From: Glebionis coronaria
Lineage: Eukaryota > Streptophyta > Magnoliopsida > Asterales > Asteraceae
Length of the DNA stretch: 64,000 nucleotides
Assembly (NCBI GenBank): GCA_025667525.1
Contig: CM046878.1
Coordinates: 514,360,274 to 514,424,273, forward strand
Reading direction: 5' to 3'
A program made the translations under genes and the position numbers. The notes below the pieces were generated by a model. It did not search any database, was not told the origin of the DNA, and saw nothing but the letters and a program-made list of their open reading frames with translations. Below are positions 47,331 to 58,325 of this stretch, piece after piece (the first letter of the stretch is position 1; each line of letters begins with the position of its first letter).

Positions 47331-48984
47331 TGTAACACTCCACTTTGATAAGTGGATCGTTATGCGTAATTATGGCGTGTCATCAAAGCATGCAAGGTAA
47401 TATGTAGTAAAACATACATGACCATTGGGAAAACCGGAATCAAACATCGGTTCCCAAACATAAGCCCAAAACATAAATAAAGTAAATGAACTAGGAAAGA
47501 CTAGACAAACATACGTATATGGCAAAAAGGAGAAGAAGTCTGTGGCAACTTCCATCCTATGCACTTCCTCCAAATGCTCGAGTCCGTCCTTGGGTACCTG
47601 CCGTTTTGGTACATGGAAAGGAAAGTAACGGCTGAGCATAACGCTCAGTACACGGATATACGACATAGTATGAATGGCTGAAACATAAATAAAACTAATA
47701 GCAGCGGAAATGTATAAGTCCTGGAAAACCTAGTTGTCTGTCATGTTAACTGGTTTTAGTTCTAAAAACATAGCTTATGTTACTTATGAAAATCTGTATT
47801 AGTTAATGTACCAAAATAGCCAATATAGGTCATGAGGTCAACAACATGCATGAATACTTAGAGGGTAGACCTCATCATGCGATTAGAGGGGTTGCCTCTA
47901 ATTAACTGGTAAGTGGGTAGGAGGGATCAGCTCCTTGTGAAGGATGCAAGGCACACACCACATTCACCATGAAATCCTGACTGAAACATGTAACTAGGAT
48001 GCACCCATACGTCCCACATGATAATATAATAATAAAATGGCCAAATAACTGAAAAGGGACGCCACGAGCTATCACTCCGCCGTGGTGAAGTCATAACACT
48101 AGTGCCTCTAGTGTTATGGTTATGGTACCTCCATAACTAGGTGAAACTGGTCATGCATGTATATGGCTAAGGTAACTAATAAACATAAGCATTTAATCTG
48201 TAACTACTGGGGAAAGCAATTGGCTGCATACGGGAAATCCTAATGAAGGAAGAGATTGTCCTTACTGAAGGACGGGAAATCCGTACCTTAAGTCCAGTGA
48301 ACGAAGAAGACGAACGTAAGAGATTCCTACTTCGATCTCACTAATGCTACATAAATAGTATACGTGTTAAGTATTTTTATTACTGAGTACGTAACTAGTT
48401 TTATATCATGTCTTAGTTTATTTTACATGTTTGTGTCTTGTTTTACTGATCCTAGCGTTATGCTGTGTTTATCATGTATTATGTATATTTTGATTAAGTA
48501 TTACTTGTATTTCTTGTATTATTATACTTGTTGTGTAATAATAAGTAACTTCCTAAAAATAGCAGGTTTCCTAAAATAGAAAGTTTCCAAAATAGATTAA
48601 CTTCTTAAAATAGATAAGTTTCTAAAAATAGAAAGTTTCGAAAAATAGTAAGTTTCCTGAAATAGAAAGTTTCCATATTTAGAAATAAGCTGAATTAATA
48701 AGCTAATAATATAAGCTTAGTTTTACTGATTAAATATACTAAGTCATGTGATTAATAATATAGTTTATTAATTATAACATGTTAATTAGATAAACTATAG
48801 GTTATAAGATTTAATTAAATATAAGCATGATTTAATTAAATTAAAGTGTATCAAAATACTTAGGTTAAACATGATTAATATCTATATCAATATAACCTAA
48901 GTCATGATTATTAGTTAATTATATGTCATGTTTAATAATTAATTAATACTATAGTGTAAAATAAATAAGTAAATACTTAGGTTA
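47331..48984 (-). repeat. 3' LTR of element F, main part
   Basis: Together with 59841-60026 this makes an LTR of about 1,840 bp. It holds an AGCAGCGGAAATGTATAA word (47702 onward), a GAGCATAACGCTC palindrome (47634 onward) and a very AT-rich stretch with repeated TACTTAGGTTAA (48540-48984). Short open frames here have no recognisable coding features. Confidence 0.6.
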
Positions 48985-50478
48985 AAAACAAGGCTTTTCA
49001 ATAGGTTCAATATTAATCTCAGAATCTTCTCGAATTGATCACAACTCAAAGTGGAATAGTTGTTCTTGGTGACAAATAGGGAGTTTGGTTTTCTATTCTA
49101 CTAAAAGGGTAAATGTGTGAAGTAAATAAAAGTAAACTAGAAGCAATTAATTAATTAAAAATAAACTTGAATTAAAATTAAAATTAAACAGTAACTGTAA
49201 ATACCCTGAAAAAGTGCTTCATTCGGAATGTATGCTTGATCCAGAATAAATCAGACAGAATCCTTCATTCGGAATAAATTGCTCATGCGGAATAGATCTT
49301 CATGCGGAATAAATGGTTCATGCGGAATATTAGGTTCATTCGGAATAAATGGAAAGAAGGTTGGTTCGGAATAATGTGGTTGATCCGGAATAATTGGTTA
49401 TCCCGGATGAAAGGGTTTGATCCGGAATATAAAATATTCCAGATGAAGAAAATTGATGTGGAATAAAGGGTTGATCCGGAATAATGGTTATTCCGGATGA
49501 AGGACACTGATCCGGAATATTGGATATTCCGGATGAAGGAGCTTGATTCGGAATACTAGGTTGATCTGGAATATTGGATATTCCGGATGAAGGAGCTTGA
49601 TTCGGAATACTGGGAATGATGAAGAACAGTAAAGCAGAAAAAGCAGGGGAACACGATTTTACCAAAAATCAACCAAGTTTTTAACCAAAACTTAAACAAA
49701 ACTAATCACCAATCATCTACTAACCATAAACATCAAATCCCAACAATAAAAACACAAAACCCAATAACTTTTGAAGATCAAAATCAACCAAATAAGAACT
49801 TTAAGCTTTAACTCAAAAAGATGAAGATGAACAAGATTAATGGAAGGATTAAATTGATAGACTAATGTAGAGTAAACAAAAGGAAAGATTAAACACTTAC
49901 AAAATCAAAGATTCAACAAAATGAAAATCACCAACACCTTAGTGGTGTTGGCTTCTTCCCTACGAAACAAAAAAGAAAGAAACTGGGAAAACTAAAAACT
50001 AGCACAAAAAGTGTGAGGGGATGTCTTTTTATAGGTGTTCTCTTTGGTTGGAGAGTGGGTTATCTCCCTTTCTTCTTGTCTTCTCGTCTTTTCAGAAAAG
50101 TTGACGTTTTCGATTCTGATTCGGGATTTGTCGAAGATTAAATTCAACTCGTCTTTTAATTTCTTCGTTTAATAGACTTGAGTTCCTTCGACATATGTAA
50201 ATCTTCCATATTTGGTCCTTTTCTTCGATAAATCTTCAAACAGGCCCATTGACTTCAAATCTTTTGCATCTCTTGGACAATAGACTTCGTCTTGAGTCTT
50301 TTTCTTCGATACAACCCGTGCAATCCCATGTTTTCTTCAATATTCATCCGGTTGACTCTGAAAACACAATAAACACAAAAACCACGCATAATTCCAAACA
50401 AATGATATTAAATACGCGTTTTGGTCTCGTTTTAGAAAGAAATAAGTGGTAAAGGGATGGGTGTTTTCACACCTATCA
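48985..50478 (-). repeat. 3' LTR of element G
   Basis: On the minus strand it starts TGATAGGTGTG (50478), just after the PPT (CTGTAGGGGATT). A TATA box lies at 50033-50026 and a GTAAGT donor-like site at about 49902. The last ~25 bases do not match the end of the 5' LTR and no clear TGATAC terminus is present at 48985-49008, so this border is approximate. Confidence 0.8.
49219..49612 (-). repeat. TTCCGGATCAA-type array in the 3' LTR of G
   Basis: About twenty copies of TTCCGGAT(C/G/A), TTCCGAAT and TTCCGCAT words are spaced 15-25 bases apart on the minus strand, downstream of the TATA box. CpG positions differ from the other LTR mostly by C-to-T or G-to-A changes. Confidence 0.88.
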
Positions 50479-52422
50479 AATCCCCTACAGTTAACCATTG
50501 TCATGCCCTCATGCAATGCTTAGTGATAAAGCAATTTTACACTCTTCTCATAATCAATCAACCTTGGCCTTATTAAAATACTACTAAACAAAAATTAAAG
50601 TATTAAGAGAGAATTAAAACTTTAAAGTAAACAAAAGGATAGAAAACCATTTTCACTTGAAAATAGCTATATGGAAATAACTTGCAAAGAGATCAAGGAC
50701 TTACATTAGGGCTTTGGTGCTGTGAAGATTTATCACCCTCAAGTTTCACGTTCCCTAAACTAAGCTTAAAAACGAGATCATTGTTATTATAAGTTAGCAA
50801 ATCAAACACTTACACACATGGCTTAATTATATGCTTAAACTCCCTTATTCCTAAGTGTATCTCTTATATTTTATTTTTGTCTTAGAATGATCATGAAGAT
50901 GCATTTTTGGACTTATTGTGATAGTTTATTTAGGCTGAAAGCAAAGTAGGACGATTTGATCAATAGTTAGCTAAAGGACAAAATCTCTTAAAACTGCTTC
51001 TCGGGATATCAAAAAGTTCATATCTTGGCATAACTCGCTTCACGATATGAGACCTTTCTCGGGCCGATATTTGACATGTACTTCATACTTCATATCTTTG
51101 AGAGACGTTCTTGAGATAATGGTCTTCTCTTCGTTAATAGAGTTTCTTCACTTGGAGACTTTTGAGGGGTACTCCAACTTTGTTGACCACGACTTCATGA
51201 TTATTTCTTCAATCTCTAATTGGGATTTTGAGATACAACGATCCGCCTCTTTTTCGGACTTGGATCTATTTATCCTCATACCTTGTTAGGGTCTTTTAGG
51301 ATAGACTTCTCCATGATCTTTATGGGAGTTGATTGCTTTTCGTCGTGAGTCTTGATCCTTCATATTGATTTTGGGAATAATGCTTTTCACATCACCTTGG
51401 ATCCTTAGCAATAAGATTGAATCCTCATGCCTTGTTAGGGCCTTTTCGGACTCACCAATCTTTGCGCCCCGCTTCATAAGTTATGCCTTGGCTATGAACT
51501 CTTATCATTACCGAGCAACTTTTAAACTATCTTGGGCTAGAAGCTAAGTAACTTTTCAAATCGTACGACCTTACTTATTGCAGATAAATTATTAGCAAGT
51601 GATGGGAGAATAGGCAAATAATTACACCAAGTGAGCTTGTGCAAGAATACCGACTTATAATTGACTCTATCATTTCTCGTTCTCCACAATTTAAAATATC
51701 AAGTAATGAGACTCGTAGATACTTAGCCTAATAAACCAATTAAGGTCTACATGGTTAAGGATACTAGCTAGAATAAACTTGGATAAGTCTATTCGGGTTG
51801 AGTCAAAATAATCGCAACAGGCCTAATATGTCAAAGATTTCAAAACTAGCTACACCACTTTATTAATATTTTTGACTTTATTGCGGGATATATACATATG
51901 AAAGCAACGATAAAAATTTAAAAATTACGACTATATGGCCAAAGTTAATAAAAAAATTTGAAAAATGCTAAAAAATATGATTTTTTGGTTAAATGAAGGC
52001 ATTTTCATGGAAAAGTCCACTTAAAACTTCGATAGAAGTCCCCCTACACTTAAGATAAACATTGTCCTCAATGTTTAAGCATGTGGGAAAAGTCTCCCCT
52101 ACACTTATGAAATTGTGCACGTTGGTTAAATCAAGCTAAGGAAGAGACGACTAAAGTGATCAATTTCAAATGTGAGTATGAAGAAAATTGAATCACGATA
52201 GTTGAGAGATAAAACCGGATTGCGGATAACACGGGAGCACGGTTCTTCAAAGGTTCCAAAAGTGCATTCATCCCTGTAATCACATCACCACACAAACACA
52301 AAAAACCTAAAGAGGTCCCCCTACACTTAGGAGGTTAAAACGGGAAAGGATAGATACTCGGGCTGCCTCCCGAGGAGCGCTTGTTTTTGATAACCGAGTC
52401 ACGAGCCTGACTCGACCCAAAA
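50479..52422 (-). other. Element G 3' noncoding region
   Basis: No ORF of substance. Just after the integrase stop a perfect 6-bp hairpin CTCGGG/CCCGAG (52357-52374) sits in a CTCCTCGGGAGGCAGC context typical of Athila. A hairpin AAACATTG-AGGA-CAATGTTT in minus sense follows (52057-52076), then GTGTAGGGGGA purine tracts (about 52041, 52099 and 52325). 50480-52000 contains nothing further that I can assign. Confidence 0.7.
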
Positions 52423-53650
52423 TTAGTTCATGGGAAACGTGGTGAGGGATGGAATCATCTCTTGAGGGATGTCCTCACCAAAGTACAACTTCACTCGTTG
52501 GCCATTCACCTTGAAATTAGGTCCATTAGGTTGAGCGAGCTCGAGAGTACCATATGGAAAAATTTGGGCAATGGTGAATGGGCCGGACCAACAAGATTTC
52601 AGCTTGCCCGAAAAGATTTTCAACCGAGAGTTAAAGAGCAAAACTTTGTCTCCAACTTGGAACTCTCGGTTTTTAATCTTAGAGTCGTGAATGAGCTTAG
52701 TCCTTTCCTTATAGATCAAGGAATTTTCATAAGCCTCATTCCGGAGTTCATTCAGCTCATTGAGTTGGATCTTGCGTAGGTCACCGGCTTTGTTGATATC
52801 AAAATTAGCCCACTTCAAGGCCCAATAAGCCTTGTGCTCCAACTCAATGGGGAGGTGGCACGCTTTCCTGTACACGAGACGATATGGTGTACAACCAATC
52901 GGAGTCTTGTGTGCGGTACGAAAAGCCCACAAAGCATCATCAAGTTTATCAGCCCATGAGGCACGATGCTCTCCCACGGTTCGTTCAAGAATTCGCTTTA
53001 ATCCTCGGTTAGAGATTTCAGCCTCGCCATTAGTTTGTGGGTGGTAGGCGGTGGAAAGTCGATGATTGACACCATACTTAGCCATGACTCTTGCAAATTG
53101 GTCATTGCAAAAATGAGTCCCGGATCACTAATAAAGGCACGAGGCACACCGAATCTAGCGAATAGCAACTTCAAAAAGTTACAAACCACCCTTGCGTCAT
53201 TAGTGGGTAAAGCTTTGGCTTCAACCCATTTAGAAACGTAGTCAACGGCTACAAGGATGTATTTGTTTCCTTTAGATGAAGGGAATGGCCCCATAAAGTC
53301 GATACCCCAAACATCAAAGATTTCACATTCTTGTATGAAATTTTGAGGCATCTCATCTTTATGTGTGATCTTGCCTTGTTTTTGGCAAGCATCACAATGT
53401 TTCACCATCTCGTGAGCATCACGATAAATGGTGGGCCAATAAAATCCCGAGTCAAACACTTTTTTGGCGGTGTAGTTGGGACCAAAGTGACCACCGGTGG
53501 GTCCTTTGTGGCGAGCTTCGAGAATTTCTAAAGCTGTCGGTCCATCAACACATCAGCGAATAAGCAAATCAGCACATTGTTTGAATAGATACGGGTCATC
53601 CCAAAAGTAAGTCTTAATGTCTTTGAAGAACTTTTTCTTTTGCTGGGATG
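52423..53650 (-). pseudogene. pol: Element G integrase
   Basis: Minus strand. The HHCC finger spans about 53520-53390 ([13 protein letters not shown] and HCDACQKQG). The core has [12 protein letters not shown] (Asp), FISDPGLIF (Asp) and [10 protein letters not shown] (Glu), so the DDE triad is kept. The C-terminal part reads KVLLFNSRLK ... KLKSCWSGPF and ends in FGEDIPQ at 52423. A frameshift near 53090 splits the core, and stops lie in the stretch joining it to RNase H (53460-53650). Integrase would insert the cDNA; this copy is inactive as read. Confidence 0.88.
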
Positions 53651-55180
53651 TTAACCCGTAATGAGAATTCCGCCCGCCAAGTAGTTTGCAATGTCCGCAA
53701 ACCACGGGGCTTCATCATTACTCGAGTTGATAGACATTAAGGTCTCCAGGGGAAAAGAATCATTGATTTCTTTGTTCGGATGATCCCCTTGAAAAGGATC
53801 CTCAAGTCTACTGAGATGATCCGCGGCTAGGTTTTCAGCTCCCTTCTTATCACGAATTTCGATTTTAAATTCTTGAAGTAGAAAAACCCAGCGAAGAAGT
53901 CTTGGTTTAGAATCTTGTTTAGTTAAAAAGTACTTCAACGCGGAATGATCGGTATAAACGATTGTGGTGGAAAGGACAAGATAGGGGCGAAACTTTTCAA
54001 AAGCATAGACAACAGCTAAAAGCTCTTTTTCGGTTGTCGTATAATGCAATTGAGCCCCCGTCAGTGTCTTGCTAGCGTAATGGATTGGTTGGAAGTGTTT
54101 GTTCACTCTTTGGCCCAAAACCGCTCCAATAGCATAGTCGCTAGCATCGCACATCAACTCGAAAGGCAGCTCCCAATTAGGGGTAACCAAGACTGGTGCC
54201 TTAGTAAGCTTATCCTTAAGCAGGTTGAAGGCTTCAATACACTCTTTGGAAAATATAAAAGGAGTATATTTTTCCAAGAGGTGGGTCATCGGGTGAGCGA
54301 TTTTAGAAAAATCTTTGATAAAGCGACGGTAGAAGCCCGCATGAATGAGGAAACTTCTCACACCCTTCACGGTTGAAGGTGGAGGCAATTTAGCAATAAC
54401 ATCGACTTTAGCACGGTCCACTTCAAGACCGGCTTTGGAGATCTTGTGTCCTAGCACGATGCCCTCTTTTACCATGAAATGGCATTTTTCCCAATTAAGA
54501 ACAAGGCGAGTGTCTTCACACCGCTTAAGCATACGTTCTAAATTGGCAAGGCAAGCAGAGAAAGAATCGCCATAAACCGAGAAATCATCCATGAAGACTT
54601 CCATAGTTTCTTCAACCATGTCATGGAATATCGCCATCATACACCTTTGGAACGTCCCAGGAGCATTGCATAAACCAAAAGGCATGCGTTTGTAAGCAAA
54701 TGTTCCGTAGGGACAAGTGAATGTGGTCTTTTCTTGGTCTTTGGGATCGATGGGAATTTGAAAATACCCGGAGAAACCGTCTAAGAAGCAGTAATAGTCA
54801 TTACCAGCTAGACGCTCGATCATTTGATCCATGAAAGGAAGAGGAAAATGATCTTTTCTCGTGGCATCATTGAGCTTGCGATAGTCGATACAAACTCTCC
54901 ACCCAGTAACGAGACGAGTAGGAATCAACTCGTTGTGTTCATTGGGAACAACGGTTATTCCGTCCTTCTTGGGCACACAATAGACGGGACTTACCCATGG
55001 CGAATCCGAAATAGGGTAAATCAAGCCGGCATCAAGAAGTTTGATAACCTCTTGTTTGATGACATCATGAATGCGAGGATTAACCCTTCTTTGGCTCTGG
55101 ATTGCGGGTTTAAAGTCATCTTCCATGAGAATCTTGTGAGTACAAAAGTTCGGATCAATTCCGCGGATATCAGAAATTTT
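53651..55180 (-). CDS. pol: Element G reverse transcriptase and RNase H
   Basis: Continuous minus-strand frame through RT and RNase H. The RT carries [53 protein letters not shown] and the catalytic FMDD ([10 protein letters not shown]). RNase H follows: [49 protein letters not shown] and AADHLSRL, ending at 53651. It joins the protease in the same frame through a TAG at 55183-55181. The domain is complete, and lesions lie only at its borders. Confidence 0.92.
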   Translation of the reverse strand, partial: KISDIRGIDPNFCTHKILMEDDFKPAIQSQRRVNPRIHDVIKQEVIKLLDAGLIYPISDSPWVSPVYCVPKKDGITVVPNEHNELIPTRLVTGWRVCIDYRKLNDATRKDHFPLPFMDQMIERLAGNDYYCFLDGFSGYFQIPIDPKDQEKTTFTCPYGTFAYKRMPFGLCNAPGTFQRCMMAIFHDMVEETMEVFMDDFSVYGDSFSACLANLERMLKRCEDTRLVLNWEKCHFMVKEGIVLGHKISKAGLEVDRAKVDVIAKLPPPSTVKGVRSFLIHAGFYRRFIKDFSKIAHPMTHLLEKYTPFIFSKECIEAFNLLKDKLTKAPVLVTPNWELPFELMCDASDYAIGAVLGQRVNKHFQPIHYASKTLTGAQLHYTTTEKELLAVVYAFEKFRPYLVLSTTIVYTDHSALKYFLTKQDSKPRLLRWVFLLQEFKIEIRDKKGAENLAADHLSRLEDPFQGDHPNKEINDSFPLETLMSINSSNDEAPWFADIANYLAGGILITG

Positions 55181-56119
55181 CTAAGCAATTGCCTTCTTAT
55201 GATCTTTAAGCACGGCGATGAGGCGAGATTTCTCTTCGTCTTTCAAGTCCTTAGCAATGATGACGGGCGACTTCTTCTTATCTTCAAGGAACACGTACTC
55301 GAGATGGGGCGGCAACTCCTTAAGTTCTAAATCCGGAGGATTTTCGATGGGAGGCGTATTCAAAGTCGGTTCATCGATAGCAATATCCTTGGGAGATGGT
55401 GGAGAAATATGGTCCTCTTTGAGAAGGTTCTCAATGAGACGAATGTCTTCATCCCAATCGGTGGGAGAATCGTCATGTGCTAAGTTCACATCTCCCATGG
55501 TGGATTTCAAATCTTTCCAAAGGAAATCACTTTCTCCAAATAGAGATAGTGATGAATCAATAGAGGAAACGGTCTCAACATTGGGAGGAGAGGTAGGAAT
55601 ACTTTTGCAAACATCTTTGAAGTGTTCTTCACAAGCCTCATCAAGAACGTCGATATAATTAACACTTTCGTATGAATAAGGCTGTTTAGAAAGCTTTCCC
55701 ATGTTGAAGACAATTTTATCGTCACCCACTCTCATGATAAGCTCGCCCGCTTCAACATCGATGAGAGTGCGACCGGTCCTCAAGAATGGACGTCCAACGA
55801 TTAATGGCACACGAGGGTCCATATCGTATTCGACCACGACGAAATCGGCAGGAAAAGTGAATTTGTCGACTCCTACAAAGACGTCTTCGGCTATCCCCGC
55901 TGGATAAGCAACCGTACGGTTAGCCAATTCCAAAGTCATTTTGGTGGGGACTAGCTCAGGGAGAGATAATTGCTTCCAAACACTTAAAGGCATTAAGTTA
56001 ATAGTGGCACCTAGATCGGCTAGGGCCATGCAATTCTCTACTCCCGGGAAGTTGCAAGGGATTAAGAAACGACCCGGATCACCAAGCTTGGTTGGCAATT
56101 TCCTTAAGAGCACTGCAGA
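55181..56119 (-). CDS. pol: Element G aspartic protease
   Basis: Minus strand, the same frame as gag, separated only by the TGA at 56122-56120. The retropepsin-like core has ALADLGATINLMP (catalytic Asp in DLGA, the Athila form) and the flap/ILG-like block VPLIVGRPFLRTGRTLID. An acidic linker follows, up to the TAG at 55181. It would cut Gag-Pol into mature proteins. Confidence 0.88.
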   Translation of the reverse strand, partial: SAVLLRKLPTKLGDPGRFLIPCNFPGVENCMALADLGATINLMPLSVWKQLSLPELVPTKMTLELANRTVAYPAGIAEDVFVGVDKFTFPADFVVVEYDMDPRVPLIVGRPFLRTGRTLIDVEAGELIMRVGDDKIVFNMGKLSKQPYSYESVNYIDVLDEACEEHFKDVCKSIPTSPPNVETVSSIDSSLSLFGESDFLWKDLKSTMGDVNLAHDDSPTDWDEDIRLIENLLKEDHISPPSPKDIAIDEPTLNTPPIENPPDLELKELPPHLEYVFLEDKKKSPVIIAKDLKDEEKSRLIAVLKDHKKAIA

Positions 56120-58101
56120 TCAATTCTCATTAAGTTGGGTATTAGCAATATCAAGAAGCTTCTCCTTGTCACTCAGGAGATCTTTGAACATCTTCGCGTA
56201 TTTAGGCATGTGAGCGAGAGCCTCAGCGAAGGAGATGTTAAAATTCAATTGTTTAAACATTTTGAGAAAGTTCGAAACTTGAATATCATCCTTGCTTTTG
56301 AGCTTCTCTTTCTGCAACCTTGATGGATAAGGTATATCGGAAGAAGCGGAAGTCTTTGGGATCGAAGGATCACTCACATCCTTGGGTGGAGGAGGGGTAG
56401 AAGTAAGAGGTGGAGAAAGTGGGGAAGTAGAAGGATGAGGAATAGGAGCAGGTGACTCGTTTTCCTTAGTCACAATCACCGGTGGTGGTATAGGAAGCTC
56501 GGGTTCCTTGGTACCTTTGCCACTGCGAGTGGTGATTTTTTTCATCTCCCCTCTTGGATTCGTAACGGTGTTACTCGGAAGAGTACCTGAAGAAGAGGGT
56601 TGATTACCTTGGAAGAAACTAGCCATCATGTTCCTTAAGTCATTCGTTTGACTTGCCAAAGTGTTTCTCATATCAGCTCGAAGATCGTTTCCTTGTTTCA
56701 CCATGTCTGCTTTTAAGTTGAGCACTTCCCGCTGGAGATTTTCCATGATCGCATCATTGGTCCTCATGTAGGTTTCAACATCTTGGTGTAATGCGGTGGG
56801 TTGGTTGGTAGGAGGAGCATGGTAGGCGGGTGGTTGATAAGCAGGTTGTTGGTAAACTTGGTTGTTTCTTTGAGGTGGATATGGTTGTCTTTGAGGTGGT
56901 TGGTATGGTGCACGAGGTTGTTGTTGAGGAGGGCGATTGAGGTTTTGTTGTTGGTTTGGGTTGTTAGGAGTAAAACCAGGCGGGGAAAGAAAGTTGTTTG
57001 AGTGGTAGCTAAGCAAGTTGCGGTCTCCTTGAGGACGAGCTTGATAAGCGGCCGGAGGATAGGTACCGTATGCTGCATTCACATTCTCAGAAGGGTAGTC
57101 TTGGGTGGTGGTACAAGTGGTGTAAGAGTGAGGACCCCCGCATATTTCACATGGTTGGCTTACAGCATTGACTTGAGCGTTTTTAGCGTTGATGTTGTTG
57201 GTGTTGCTAGCGGTTTGGGTAGCAAGCGATTCAAGAAGCGTAGTAATTTTGTCAAGTCGCTTGTCGTTGTCACTAGTACTAGCACTAGCTGCATTGGTCC
57301 GCACACTCTTGGTTTGCACTCTAGACTTATTCTCGATAATATCCCAAGCGGCATTAGAAGTCTTAACCAAAATATTACCCCCCGAGGCACTATTTAGTGA
57401 ATCTTGGTCATTCATGCTTAAACCATTATAAAAAGTATTAATTTTGTGCACTTTGGTAAAACCATGTTGTGGGCACTTTCTTAAAAGGTCTTTAAAACAG
57501 TCCCAAGATTCACTAAAAGTCTCATCGTACTTTTGTTCAAAATTAATGATTTCATTCCGCAAAGCGGTAGTACGAGAAGTGGGAAAAAGTAGTTTATGAA
57601 TTTGGTCTCCAAATCCGTCCACGTCAGAATACTTTGTGGCGGTTCCTTTGCAAGCCAATGTCGGGCTTGTCCCTCTAAAGAAAAGGGAAAAAGTTGTAAA
57701 CGGATTACCTCTTGTGGAACACCATTGAATTTGACCGTATTCGTGAGTTGCAGGAACCTTTTGATGTGGTCATGTGGATCATCAATGGTACGCCCCAAGA
57801 ATGGTTGAGCAGAGACCATCTGGATAAAGCCGGATTTGAGCTCAAAGTTGTTGGCTGCAATCGCGGGTATGACAATTGGATCATTGTTGCCCTCTACATG
57901 TGCTTGTAACAGTTCAATCATAGGGCGATTGTCCGGTAGAGGTTCATTGTTGTTGTTATTATTGTTGTTGTGAGGTGGATTGTTATTGTTGTTGTTATTA
58001 TTGTTGTTTTGAGGTGGATTGTTATTGTTGTTGTGTACACCGGACATGTCTAAGTCTTCGAGAGGCTCGGGCTCTTGATAAGACGTTGATCGTGTACGCA
58101 T
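56120..58101 (-). pseudogene. gag: Element G gag
   Basis: Starts at 58101 (MRTRSTSYQEPEPLEDLDMSG), 4 bases after a strong acceptor-like TTCTTTTGCAG. Asn-rich stretches come first, then the gypsy Gag core (DPHDHIKRFLQLTNTVK, FPFSLEGQARHWL). A frameshift near 57560-57590 is followed by SRTTALRNEI, KCPQHGF and a CCHC knuckle CEICGGPHSYTTC (spacing 2-3-4). A Gln/Pro/Tyr-rich segment and a Lys/Pro/Ser-rich tail end at the TGA at 56120. One frameshift makes it non-functional; everything else looks intact. Confidence 0.9.
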
Positions 58102-58303
58102 GCACCTGCAAAAGAACTAACAAAGCAAAAACAAAGCAGAAATATTTTTTGTTTTTATGTTTTTTTTTTAATTAATTTTTTTTTTGTATTTTTGAGAATT
58201 TTATATTTTTTAGGGTTTTTGAAATCTTTTATAAAAAAGAAACGTTCACGGTGAACGGATCCCAAAATCCAAGTTCTCACAAAAAACTGTTAATCTTAAC
58301 GAG

Positions 58304-58322
58304 AAGAGCCGGCAGCGGCGCA
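58304..58322 (-). other. Primer-binding site of element G
   Basis: Minus strand TGCGCCGCTGCCGGCTCTT begins a few bases after the 5' LTR end. It resembles the TGGCGCCGTTGCCGGGG site used by Athila elements, with several differences. Confidence 0.75.
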
Positions 58323-58325
58323 ATT

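Noticed and set aside
52832..53241. Plus-strand frames opposite G integrase
   Set aside because: Antisense shadows of the minus-strand integrase; similar shadows occur opposite gag, protease and RT of G.
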